64,000 nucleotides of DNA from Diploscapter coronatus. Taxonomy: Eukaryota > Nematoda > Chromadorea > Rhabditida > Rhabditidae. Positions 54,968 through 64,000 of this stretch are shown here, one piece after another. The notes beneath the pieces are model-generated. The model was not told the origin of the DNA. It did not search any database and was given only the letters and a program-made list of their open reading frames with translations. Numbering within the stretch: position 1 is the stretch's first letter; each line of letters begins with the position of its first letter. The stretch lies in assembly GCA_964036155.1 (NCBI GenBank), contig OZ038422.1, positions 83,413,201-83,477,200 on the forward strand, in the 5' to 3' direction. The position numbers were made by a program, and so were the translations under genes.

Positions 54968-55615
54968 TCATCCATGAACATCAAACAGTTCGCATTCCAT
55001 CTCATTTGTGATCTCTCCTTCCTCCAATTCCTCATTCTCTTTCCTCTCCCCGATCGACATTCTCTTCAACTGCAGCTCAATTTTCGCCTTTACTCTTCTC
55101 GAAAATGTCCATGTTCGGCTTCTCAGTTCAATTGAGCGGCTGAGGTTGGTCAGCAAGTCGAGGCTAAAATTTAAATAATTTTTTCAAATGAACTGAAAAA
55201 AATCGAAAATTATAATGTACATAACTTCTGCAGGAAAGTTATAAGAGCTATCTGTAAACCGCATGACACGCATGGCCTCATAACATATGAAATAAGGTGG
55301 ATTTTGAGTGGTAGGCTCTATTTCCCATACTATTATGCATGTCGTGAGATACTGCGCGTCGTTTTCCAAGTTGCCTATAAAAACAGAACACTCAAAATAA
55401 AGTTAATCAGCGCCTACATCATTTTAGTGAATAATAGATATAATTTTTTCTTAATTTAATTTTCAATATTCAATGAAAAATTAAAATGAAATTTTAAAAA
55501 GTATATTCACGATTGAATGAAGTCGAAAATACCAAATTCTAACCCCAATCTACTCCTCCGACGGATCGCTGTACTCGTACAGAAAGCATTTTATTCGGAA
55601 AACGTTGCACAACTT
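54968..55615 (-). pseudogene. 3' remnant of a further zinc-finger paralogue
   Basis: Two exon-like segments join in frame across GT-AG: 55615-55552 (KLCNVFRIKCFLYEYSDPSE) and 55170-54968, ending EITNEMECELFDVHG. The final ECELFDVHG mirrors SCELFSVDG of gene C and SYELFSVE of gene B, and KLC...CFLYEY echoes the KLCFGSDDFLFNCM segment that precedes the tail in those genes. No finger exons were found upstream up to 56414, so this looks like the tail of a lost paralogue. The intron between the two segments contains a family 1 foldback repeat. A short functional gene with an unseen 5' end is not excluded. Confidence 0.5.
55246..55376. repeat. Foldback repeat family 1 (copy 2)
   Basis: Shares with the copy at 21168-21314 the ordered blocks GCTATCTG, ATGAAATA, GTGGTAGGCT, TATTTCCCATACTATT, TGAGAT and TTTTCCAAGTTG. 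Mirror pairing is weaker than in copy 1. Confidence 0.65.
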
Positions 55616-56414
55616 CTAGAATCAACGAAAAATTAGCATTTTTTGTTGAAAAAATAGACGAGTTTAGCAATAGTTTGAAAATAAATTTTTAAAAATCGAT
55701 AATAAAGCGTCGAACGCGTAAATGCAAAATAGAAAGAGGAAAAGTAAGGGTAGAAAATAAAATACCCGAGAATACAAAGATTGAAAAGAAATTAGCTTTT
55801 TTGCTCAATTCAACATTCTTTTCTCTAAATTAGCTTCATACATCCTTGATCGTGCTGTCAAGTTTTCTGGTACAAAAAAAGTTTAGTTTTCCAATTTCTA
55901 ACAACGTTTAAAAATCTTTATTTTCGCATGTCAATTCGAACAGTTGACCAAGTTTGAAATTAAAAATAAATCCAATTCATCGTCAAAAAGGTTGTGATCA
56001 AATCATAAATCAATCGAAAAAAGCAAATTTTCTTGCCTAGAAAATTGAAAAAGAAAAAAAATTCGTTCGGCGGCAAATGTAGCCATTTGAAGTTGAAGTT
56101 TGAAAAATAAAGAAAATTGAGGCCACCTTACGGACGACGTAGGCACATTCGTGCACGCAGTATCGTGTGTATATTTACGATATTCCAATATGCCTCATTT
56201 CGACGAAGATGCGTAGAAAACAACTCGACTATTGCGTATCCGCAAACATTTCTCGAATTGACGAACGTTATCAGTATCGATTGTCTCAAGTACTATTCCC
56301 TGCAGTCCCCATTCCTACTGAATACGCTCACGAATTTTAGACTCTACACGAACACAATTATCACATTTCTAAAGTTTTTCTATTCTCACTGTTTAATTCG
56401 AAGCATTGTCGAAA
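55616..56414. other. Spacer upstream of the LAP1/LULL1-like gene
   Basis: A+T-rich to about 56100, then more mixed composition. The 176-codon frame beginning at 56117 has no family or splice support and overlaps the first exon of the next gene in another frame. Nothing else is recognised. Confidence 0.45.
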
Positions 56415-57769
56415 ATGTTATTTCCGATTCCCAGGTGGCTTCTAAGGAAGCTATTCGATTTCTTCGTATTCATACTGTTCCTAGTAGCAATAGTATATAT
56501 CGCTTCGTTAACGGATATTGGCGCTCAATTACTAAATTATGTCCGAGACACGGTAGATCTTCAATTGACAGCTTGCATAAGATTATGGAGGGAATACGGT
56601 ATTTTAGAGTGCACATTATGTGTGCGAGAAGCTACGAGCGGGGATAGTGCCAATACTGCCTTCATTCGCCACTAATTACATTTGCTATGCGATCAAGGTA
56701 CACGTGTAAATATTTCTCATATGTATTCACAATCCTCCAATTCATGCGATTGGAGAGAATTCGTAGGATTGCTGACTCAATCGCACATTTCAGCGTCCTC
56801 TCGACGAAATTATTGGCACCGATTTGAAGGGCACCGTAAAGCGACTATCGCAAAACTATCAGACACTGACGAATAAAAACGTTGACGCTTTGATGGATAT
56901 TGGCAGAAAGGTGGGATTGAGAATTCAGTGTGAATTGCCACATATGTGTATGCAACAAATATGCACGCTTGTATCTACATAAATATGTACATATAAATTA
57001 AATGTGTTCAGTGGCAATCCAAAGACCGCAACAAACCGCTCTGCCTTCTCGTGACGGGCAATAACGGTCGCGAATTCGCCATCGAACTTGGCGAGCAGTT
57101 GCATCGCTTCACGACCCCGTTGCGCCCGTTCGAAATAGTCGAAAGTACACCAGAGTTCACGTACAAAACGCTAACTGATAGTCTCGAGCAAGTGGGCGAC
57201 ATCCGTTTACAGGTAGGACATGATGGAAAAGAGAATAGTGGTCATGGCATTTCTCGAATTACCTTTACCAAGAAGATTTATTGATAAAAAAATCTACATG
57301 CGATATTCCAGCATGTATTTTATAAAGTAATTCCAATTTACTATTTCAGAGGGGCTTCGAGGATTCGGATGCCGTAGATACACAGCTTCGCGTTTTCACG
57401 ATTCTCGATATCGAGCGTCTCAAATGGGATGCGCATAAGGCGTTGCACTTTTTCGTCGACGATACATCGTCGCCTGTATGATTATTCTCATAATTAGTCT
57501 TTACTGTAGATACGTGGACTACGTTTCAGGTGAAAAAGTCACTGTTCGTCTTTCATCTCAACTCGTCGACTGAAGCTTATTTCGAAAAACCAGAAGAATG
57601 CATAAATCGAATATCTAAGTATGCAACTATTTGCGAGCATGAATAATTATGAGGTAAATCTGCTGCTTTCAGGTTTTTGTACGACAGTTGGATAGAATCC
57701 GGTGGAAACGCCGACCAAATTCGGCCAATTCTCGCTCGCATCAAGCACTATTCGATTTGTCTGACTTGA
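56415..57769 (+). CDS. Single-span membrane protein with LAP1/LULL1-like luminal domain (copy 1)
   Basis: LAP1 (TOR1AIP1) and LULL1 (TOR1AIP2) are ER/nuclear-envelope proteins whose luminal domains activate torsin ATPases by donating an arginine finger. Six exons (56415-56552, 56794-56910, 57012-57212, 57350-57475, 57530-57618, 57673-57769) give 255 aa. A short N-terminus is followed by one membrane span (about residues 13-32, DFFVFILFLVAIVYIASL). The luminal part starts with RPLDEII; LCLLVTGNNGREFAIELG and LRVFTILDIERLKWDAHKAL resemble core strands of the LAP1 fold. The C-terminal PILARIKHYSICL aligns with LWSRISHLVLPV of LULL1, placing Arg246 at the arginine-finger position. The next gene, tail-to-tail, is a torsin. 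The donor of exon 1 (GTAGAT) was chosen for frame. The homology is distant and is the main uncertainty. Confidence 0.75.
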
Positions 57770-58593
57770 GTGCCGAAAAACGCAACGATATTCATAGAGC
57801 ATTTGCCTCTCGCTTCTTGTCCGTAATTTTCTAACTGGCTTTCCTCACTGATTCATTCCAAATAAATATCTACTGTCTGTATCTATTCATAAAATGGGCA
57901 TTTGTATCTCTATGTGATATTTCTAGCTACACACATTTCATAAGTAGATATTTACAGAGCAATAAAGTTTATCAAAAATCTCGCAATCAACTAAATATTC
58001 ATTATACATATGAATGAATGTACTTTTAGGCTACAAGAAAAGCATGGCAATACCAGAGAAGTGTATTGTGTGAAAGGCAGAATGGAGTGTATGCAGGCCA
58101 CGGAAATTTCGTGATTTTCCTGCCGGTATTTTTCTCGGGTACTAGAGGATGCACTATTTTGTCCATGCAAATTTGACTTGAGCCATAGTCATTGAATTTG
58201 AAGATTTATTTTATCTTGTAGAATGGAATAAAAATAACAGCAGCCGTGTTCTGCCCTATCCGAAAGAAAGAACAAAGTTTTGGAGGCATGGTAGAAGAGG
58301 AGGTCATCTTTTTATTGAAGGATTACAGAGAATAATAGAATAGAGAAAAAGAATGATAAATAAAATCACTGGGTCAGGCAAATGGGTAAAAGTTTATGAC
58401 CCGCGAACAGATTGGAAAATCGACACCTAAATTCAAAATTGATGAAAATTAGTGCGATCGAACACAGGATGAGTTCGGAAAATAACTGGGAGTTCGATCG
58501 CAATCAGGGCTGTAACGGAATTCTGAGCATTTTGAGCAATTTTCGGAATTCCGTTCCGAAAATTTTAAAAATTTGATTCCGCTACAGTTCTGA
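57770..58593. other. Convergent 3' spacer between the LAP1/LULL1-like gene and torsin
   Basis: Contains AATAAA-type signals near 57862 and 57961 and a hAT MITE (58505-58592). About 340 bp (roughly 58100-58440) are absent from the inverted copy at 62724-63078. No gene is seen here. Confidence 0.55.
58505..58592. mobile_element. hAT-type MITE at the torsin stop codon
   Basis: 88-bp element beginning CAGGGCTGTAACGGAAT and ending ATTCCGCTACAGTTCTG, with hAT-like CAGGG termini. Flanks ATCGCAAT (58497-58504) and ATCACAAT (58593-58600) form an 8-bp target duplication with one change. The right duplication overlaps the torsin stop codon (58594-58596). The inverted copy of this locus at about 62716-62723 has the unoccupied site (ATTATGAT once, no element), confirming insertion. 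Confidence 0.88.
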
Positions 58594-61404
58594 TCACAAT
58601 TCGTCGCTGAAATAGCGAGATTCTCCCTTCATCTTGTAGGCTTCGATCTCATTCCCCGTGTATTCGTCCACTCCTTTGCAGCCAGACGTCGAGAACATCC
58701 GCTTTCCATCGTGATAGGTCCACTAAATTATCCCAACATAAGTCGCTATTTATCATGACATTGTAAAGGTATTTGTGGAATTGATGGATACGAAATTTGT
58801 CTATCATATTCTTGTGACTGCGCATACGTATGTATATGGAATATGCATACATATTTTTTAATAGAAATTGCCATGAACACATGTCTCGTATATTTACCGC
58901 GAAAGCGATGTGAACGCAGTTGTATGCGTTTACAGAGCACAGTATTGGCTCTCGAATTATTCTACCGTTTCCATAAATAGATGTCAACAACGCTTGATCG
59001 CTTTTAGGCAGATGGAAAATGTCTATCTATCTACCTCCACATATTTTGCGATTTTCTCAACGAATTCGTAGTTTTTCGCCAGCTCCGGGTATCCCTTCTC
59101 ATGCGCCGCGGCCATGATGCACTCTTTGACCTGCTTCTGGCCCAGCGGCAGGAACGCGATGAAGTAGCCGATCATGTTGTTCTTGATGAGTACGCTCGAC
59201 GACCAGCCGCCTAAATAAGCAGTGGATAGAGCACATCTATGTAGATAGTTGCGCGAAATGTGTCCCTAATAATAGAAAGAGGCAGTGGCGCGGTGTGTCA
59301 ATCGCGTGCCATTTCTTCTCAGAAAGCTGTGGCAGTTGTGTCAATCTATTTCCCCTATGTTACACATCTCGCCTAACGTACCGCTCGTGTCCTTGTAGAC
59401 GGAGTTCTTGATGAGCGGCATGAAATCGCTGACCTTCAGCTTGTCCCTCGTTATCCCGGCTTTATGCTTTTCCGACGCCAGTTTTTCGATCTCATTGCCA
59501 CCGGCGTTACTGAAAAATTAACTATAAAAGTTGTGTTGGCAGACATGCAGTTTGAATTGGCTACATATTCACGCAACCTAGTCCCTATACACATATGTAC
59601 ATACCAGGATTGTTGCGGAAGTTACGGTGCTTTAGGGCAACTCCGATTCGGACCTCGCGAAAATTGAAACTCAACTTTTCAAAATTTTAAAATCAAATTG
59701 CAATTTTTTAAATTTGACTCCGCAACAGCCCTGGTACATACATATGTATGTAGATATTTGTGATGTCTTACGTGAGAAAGATGAACACGGCGTAGTTGAA
59801 ATCGAGATCATTTACGACGAAGCCCTCCATATATTGTTTGAGAACGTCTGAAATTCACACGTTTGCGCGTATTTTTACGATATTTTGGTAGCTGCGTTCT
59901 ATCTAGCATAGACAGTTACACGTGCATAAACTCAGTTCAAAAAAGTTGAACATCCAAAAAAAATAAATAATAAAGTGCTCGAAATATAGAATCAAATTCC
60001 AAAAGAAGTGTGCAGGCATATTGTTGAGTCTATGCCAGGCAGATGTAGTGCAGTTTTTAAGGTCAATAGAGAACATACTCGATATTAAAGTCGTGTCCAA
60101 ATTTTTTTTTAGCTTTCATTTTTTACAAGTTATTTTTACCTGTATCTGGCAAGAGACAGAACGTTCTGAACGGAGAAAAACGGGTATTAGTATGAACTTG
60201 CGTGTCATGTAATATATTAAAATATCTCAAAAATATAATTTAAATTCCTTGTTTTAGGCGTCTAACTTTGTTTTGGACTGAGTGTATATATTTACATCAA
60301 AAGATATCATCTCTTTACCTAGAACGCCCGGGTGATACTTGTCCACTTCGTCAAAAATGAATATCTGATATTTACACTGAGCGACTCGTTCTTCGATAAA
60401 GTTTTTTATGTGGTCCTGAAAGCATTTTTCTTATACGTACTACAAACTACGAATATGATTTTTACGATCACTAGCGGATGAGTTGTGAGCGGTCGCTTAC
60501 CTTGTTTCGCTGCACTTGCGATGGGCTGGCGAAATTCTGTCCCAGCCAGATCTTGTACGTGTACCGCGTGTCTTCGATGCCCCTACTGCAATAATATGCC
60601 TACATACGCATAAAAAGACAATAGTTCTAGTGCTCTGAATATGCTCCAAAACAACTCATACAGTGTGTTCTCTAGATGTAAATGGTATAGCAATGAAGGG
60701 CAATTAGTAAAGTTAGTACGCTAATATATAGACTAGTGTTGTACATGCATAGTAATATTAGGATGACTTTACAACTAATGCGGAAAACTTCGCCCCCTTT
60801 CCCCTGCCTATACCTATCCTATACGAATTTCATTATCCACACAATATCTAACAGCGTACTATAGCATTATTAGCTAGCCAAGGAATCTCGATAGTTGCTT
60901 TTGTTTTACCAAAGAACATTATTCGCGACGATCGTGGACACGAAATTCTTTCCAGTTCCGCTCGGGCCATGGAACGATAGCGACAAGGCGCGTTTCGGCC
61001 TGGCGCCCGACGAATAGTGCGCCGACAGGGCCTGGACGACGGTCGAGATGACGAACGGCTGACCGTACAGCTTCTCGTTCAACTCTCTTTGCAGAGCTGC
61101 AAATTGCACGTACAAAATTTATCTCTGCTATCTAACTATTCTTCTCCGCAAAATATGCGAAAAATGAAAGCGAATGACTGCATAGTATTTTGTATAATTA
61201 CCGTTTGCATTAAAAGTACTTCGGCAATTGAACCGCCACCAACAAATCCAGCCGTAACCTTGGACATCTGAAATTACACTATCATATTTTCCTTGGAATA
61301 TCAAACTATTGTGTGAGATCTAAGAAGGTTTACGGGAACTTACCAAAAAACAGCTGGAAAATGACGATAAGCAAGAGGATGGAGGGGCCGCGTGACCGCA
61401 TCAT
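58594..61404 (-). CDS. Torsin-family AAA+ ATPase of the ER lumen
   Basis: Torsins are ER/nuclear-envelope AAA+ ATPases that need LAP1/LULL1 for activity. Nine exons give about 335 aa, the usual torsin length. Residues 1-20 (RGPSILLLIVIFQLFF) form a signal peptide. Then come LNEKLYGQP, Walker A GPSGTGKN at residues 87-94 with the torsin-specific Asn in place of Thr/Ser, Walker B FIFDEVDKYH around 153-162, sensor 1 TNAGGNE near 192 and the GCK motif near 307-309 that torsins use as a redox-sensitive sensor 2. The protein ends FSDEL, resembling an ER-retrieval tetrapeptide, which mammalian torsinA lacks. It is most like C. elegans OOC-5/TOR-1/TOR-2; the precise orthologue is not assigned. An intron contains a hAT MITE (59605-59733), and another abuts the stop codon. 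Confidence 0.93.
59605..59733. mobile_element. hAT-type MITE in a torsin intron
   Basis: 129 bp, starting CAGGATTGTTGCGGAAGT and ending GACTCCGCAACAGCCCTG. It is flanked by the perfect 8-bp duplication GTACATAC (59597-59604 and 59734-59741). Termini resemble those of the MITE at 58505-58592, so both probably use the same hAT transposase. Non-coding. Confidence 0.92.
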
Positions 61405-61839
61405 TAGAAGGTGCAAATTAAATTCGCGCTGTGAAGGCAGAGTCGTAGGAATATTTATCTATTAATCTGCGGGGCTTGACAAATTTATAGCAAAAGACGG
61501 CATGAAAAGTGGATCAATAGCCGAAGATATGAATTTCTGAAGACGACGATCGGAAATCTTTCTTTTACGAACGAATTTTCGTCAGGCGAAAAGCGTGCCC
61601 TGTTTCCATATAAGGCGAAAAAATAATAGTGAGTTTTATCAAATAATTCATTAGATTCATTAGACTGACGAATTATATGATAACTGTGAAAAAGAAAGTG
61701 CACAAAGATAGAGAGGGAAGAAAGATAAAGTTATTGAAGTGGAAAGAGAACTTGCCATCGATAAGGATTGCAAATTGGAATGGAAAAATCGGGTGAATAA
61801 ATGAAAATTTCTAAAATTTCGATAAAATAACTAATTTAA
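61405..61839. other. Torsin 5' flank
   Basis: Upstream region of the torsin gene (an acceptor-like CTTCACAG lies about 26 bases before its ATG on the - strand). No other gene is seen. Confidence 0.45.
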
Positions 61840-62490
61840 GAGGGAATGTCTAAAAACCAAAGTCGGTTTAAACAGGGGACCGCAAATCGGGCTGATTTTC
61901 ACGGGTTTATTCAGTTGTTCACGCTGATCATCATAATGTGGTTTGTTTTTCGAAAAATCGATTACTGTAGCGGATTACGGCAACTTGTAAGTTTCTCAGA
62001 CCTGACCTCGGAAAAAATCCATAACTCTCTTATCTTCCATCCAAATTTCATAATTCTCTTTTATTGAGCAGCATTTAGTTCATAGATTATCAGACAATAA
62101 AATAAGACTTGTGAATATCGATTTTTGCGGAAGTGCGCATTTTCGTGTATTGATTGCGTACTTCTCGGCCCGTACTATCTTTACGCGTAAATAACATTGG
62201 AAAAATTAGCCCTTTCAGTATGTTGTGTAAAATGACATAGTGAACAACTTTGTCCCAGAGCCGACCCTGGATTCATTATCGTTGGGGCTCCAGAATTTTT
62301 TGAAGTTCAATAACCAATTATTGCAAAGCGTCGTTTGGACAGTAAATTTCAAAAATTCCTGTCTCTTTGTGTGTGCATATTCCAAAATAAGTTCCGAGAC
62401 AAAAGTTGTTCAACTTGAAGAGCTCTACAAGATTTCATGAAAAACTCCGACGTTAACTTACATTAAACTTGTAGACGCAGCACGAGTCTG
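61840..62490. mobile_element. Partial copy of the palindromic repeat
   Basis: 61840-62050 matches the left arm of the 27826-29492 element (CCAAAGTCGGTTTAAACAGG, GGCTGATTTTCACGG, GACCTGACCTCGG). 62345-62490 matches its spacer-proximal part (AATTTCAAAAATTC, TTGAAGAGCTCTACAAGATT, AAAACTCCGA). Bases 62060-62340 are not clearly related. The other arm is missing. The fragment stops where the inverted torsin duplicate begins. Confidence 0.8.
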
Positions 62491-62723
62491 TATGCGCAGT
62501 CACAAGAATGTGATAGACGAATTTCGTATCCATCAATCTCACAAATACATTTACAATGTCATGATAAACAGCGATTTATTTTGGGATAATTTAGTGGACC
62601 CATCACGATGGAAAGCGGATGTTCTCGACGTCTGGCTGCAAAGGAGTGGACGAATACACGGAGAATGAGATTGAAGCCTACAAGATGAAGGGTGAATCTC
62701 GCTATTTCAACGACGAATTATGA
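62490..62723 (+). pseudogene. Orphan last exon of torsin (inverted duplicate)
   Basis: 62595-62723 is an inverted copy of the last torsin exon plus about 100 bp of the preceding intron, including its TTTAG acceptor. It reads WTHHDGKRMFSTSGCKGVDE and ends RYFNDEL before TGA, with only a few changes from the parent (WTY to WTH, TGNE to TENE, FSDEL to FNDEL) and no stop. No other torsin exon is present; the upstream side is the palindromic-repeat fragment. It is therefore a truncated duplicate. The same C-terminal xDEL is kept. Confidence 0.85.
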
Positions 62724-63078
62724 TCGAATTGCCAGTTATTTTTCGAACTCATCCACCCCATTCTGCCTTTCATACAATACATTTCTCTGGTATTGTCATT
62801 TTTCTTGTAGTCTAAAAGTGCATTCATTATGTGTAATGAATATTTAGCTGATTGCGAGATTTTGGATAAACTTTATTGCTTTGTACATCAAACTCTCAGT
62901 ACTTATGATATGTATGTAGCTAGAAATATCACATAAAGATACAAGTGTCCATGTTATGAATAGATATAAACAGTAGATATTTATTTGGAATGAATCAGTG
63001 AGGAAAGCCAGTTAGAAAATTACGGGCAAGAAGCGAGGGACGTAAATGCTCTATGAATATCGTTGCGTTTTTCGGCAC
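62724..63078. other. Inverted copy of the convergent spacer
   Basis: Corresponds to 57770-58593 in reverse but lacks both the hAT MITE and about 340 further bases found there. 3' flanks only. Confidence 0.6.
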
Positions 63079-64000
63079 TCAAGTCAGACAAATCGAATAG
63101 TGCTTGATGCGAGCGAGAATTGGCCGAATTTGGTCGGCGTTTCCACCGGATTCTATCCAACTGTCGTACAAAAATCTGAAAGCAGCAGATTTACCTCATA
63201 ATTATTCATGCTCACGAATAATTGCATACTCAGATATTCGATTCATGCATTCCTCCGGTTCTGCAGAATAAACTACAGACGGCGAATTGAGATGAAAGAC
63301 GAACAGTGACTTTTTCACCTGAAACGTAGTCTGCGCATTTACGGTAAAGACTAATTGTGAGAATAATCATACAGGCGACGATGTATCGGCGAAAAAGTGC
63401 AACGCCTTATGCGCATCCCATTTGAGACGCTCGATATCGAGAATAGTGAAAACGCGAAGCTGCGTATCCACGGCATCCGAATCGTCGAAATCCGTCTGAA
63501 ATAGCAAATGAAAATGATTTTATAAAATACATTCTGGAATATCGCATGTAGATTTTTTTTATCAATAAATCTTCTTGGTAAAGGTAATTCGAGAAATGCC
63601 ATGGCCACTATTCTCTTTTCCATCATGTCCTACCTGTAAACGGATGTCGCCCACTTGCTCGAGACGGTCAGTTAGTGTTTCGTACGTGAACTCTGGCGTA
63701 CTTTCGACCATTTCGAACTGGCGCCACGAGGTCGTGAAGCGATGCAACTGCTCGCCGAGTTCGATGGCGAATTCGCGACCGTTATTGCCCGTCACGAGAA
63801 GGCAGAGCGGTTTGTTGCGGTCTTTGGATTGCCACTGAACAAATACATATGTACATATTTATGTAGATACAAGCGTGCATATTTGTTGCATAAAGATATG
63901 TAGCAAGTCACACTAATTTCTCAGCCCACCATTTTGCCAATCGTTATCAAATCGTCAACATTTTCATCCGTCAGTGTCGGATAGTTTTGCGGTAACTGCT
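63079..64000 (-). CDS. LAP1/LULL1-like luminal-domain protein, copy 2 (5' end beyond window)
   Basis: Inverted duplicate of the gene at 56415-57769. The TGA is at 63079, and all exons present splice in frame: last exon encoding FLYDSWIESGGNADQIRPIL and ARIKHYSICLT (identical to copy 1, arginine-finger position kept), then SLFVFHLNSPS, LRVFTILDIERLKWDAHKAL, and LCLLVTGNNGREFAIELG. The second exon is cut by the window end at LPQNYPTLTDENVDDL. Differences from copy 1 are concentrated in surface-like stretches (PSVVYSAEPE for STEAYFEKPE; one codon missing in the VDDTSSP stretch). No disabling change is seen, so it may be functional. The membrane-span exon is not visible. Confidence 0.78.

Larger units (their letters stand above)
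56837..64000. repeat. Inverted segmental duplication of the torsin/LAP1-like locus
   Basis: The left arm, about 56837-58817, and right arm, about 62490-64000 (truncated by the window), are reverse-complementary through coding exons, introns and 3' flanks. The arms differ by a MITE and about 340 bp present only on the left. The inner junction is between GCGCATACGTATG near 58810 and GTATGCGCAG near 62490, with the palindromic-repeat fragment ending at the latter. The spacer holds the rest of the torsin gene. Confidence 0.88.

Noticed and set aside
56117..56647. 176-codon + strand frame
   Set aside because: Overlaps the membrane-span exon of the LAP1/LULL1-like gene in another frame, has no domain, and its frame does not join any downstream exon.

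Overview
This is an intron-dense animal genome segment, most likely from a nematode. Introns are short, 3' splice sites follow a T-rich (T)TTTCAG/TTTTAG pattern, and base composition is A+T-rich. In at least twelve genes a 3' splice-site consensus sits 0-33 bases before the initiation codon with no coding exon upstream, which is what spliced-leader trans-splicing looks like. Related genes also sit head-to-tail on one strand with roughly 180-500 bp between them, as in nematode operons. The species is not identified and another small ecdysozoan is not excluded. All gene models were spliced by hand from GT-AG (a few GC-AG) sites and reading-frame continuity.

Layout. 0.5-11.2 kb (+): RUVBL1, TOMM22, MTERF3 and ENDOG, a possible operon in which three of four products are mitochondrial. 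12.5-16.8 kb (+): an enoyl-CoA hydratase-family enzyme and a secreted two-immunoglobulin-domain protein. 17.2-22.4 kb: the exosome subunit RRP42 (-) diverges from a mitochondrial fission factor (MFF, +). 23.2-27.3 kb (-): an RYBP/YAF2-type Polycomb protein and a divergent Hsp70 lacking EEVD. 27.8-29.5 kb: a non-coding palindromic repeat with ~545 bp arms. 30.7-34.2 kb (-): a basic Tyr/Ser/Arg-rich orphan. 35.4-45.1 kb (-): CDK7, the DEAD-box helicase DDX56 and a six-finger zinc-finger gene, closely spaced.

42.4-55.6 kb (-) is a tandem family of zinc-finger genes. Three intact paralogues share six fingers arranged as three pairs plus a conserved linker; one broken copy has two in-frame stops, and a 3' remnant of a further copy lies at the far end. 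56.4-64 kb: a membrane protein whose luminal domain resembles the torsin activators LAP1/LULL1 lies tail-to-tail with a torsin AAA+ ATPase gene. Part of this pair is repeated in inverted orientation at 62.5-64 kb: the last torsin exon only, plus a second LAP1/LULL1-like gene that runs off the window. A fragment of the palindromic repeat lies exactly at the duplication junction.

Small inverted-repeat elements (MITE-like) are frequent in introns and spacers. Three have good boundary evidence: two hAT-type with 8-bp duplications, one of them at the torsin stop codon with its empty site preserved in the inverted copy, and one with a perfect 9-bp duplication. The most interesting units are the torsin/activator-like locus with its inverted duplication and the six-finger gene family.
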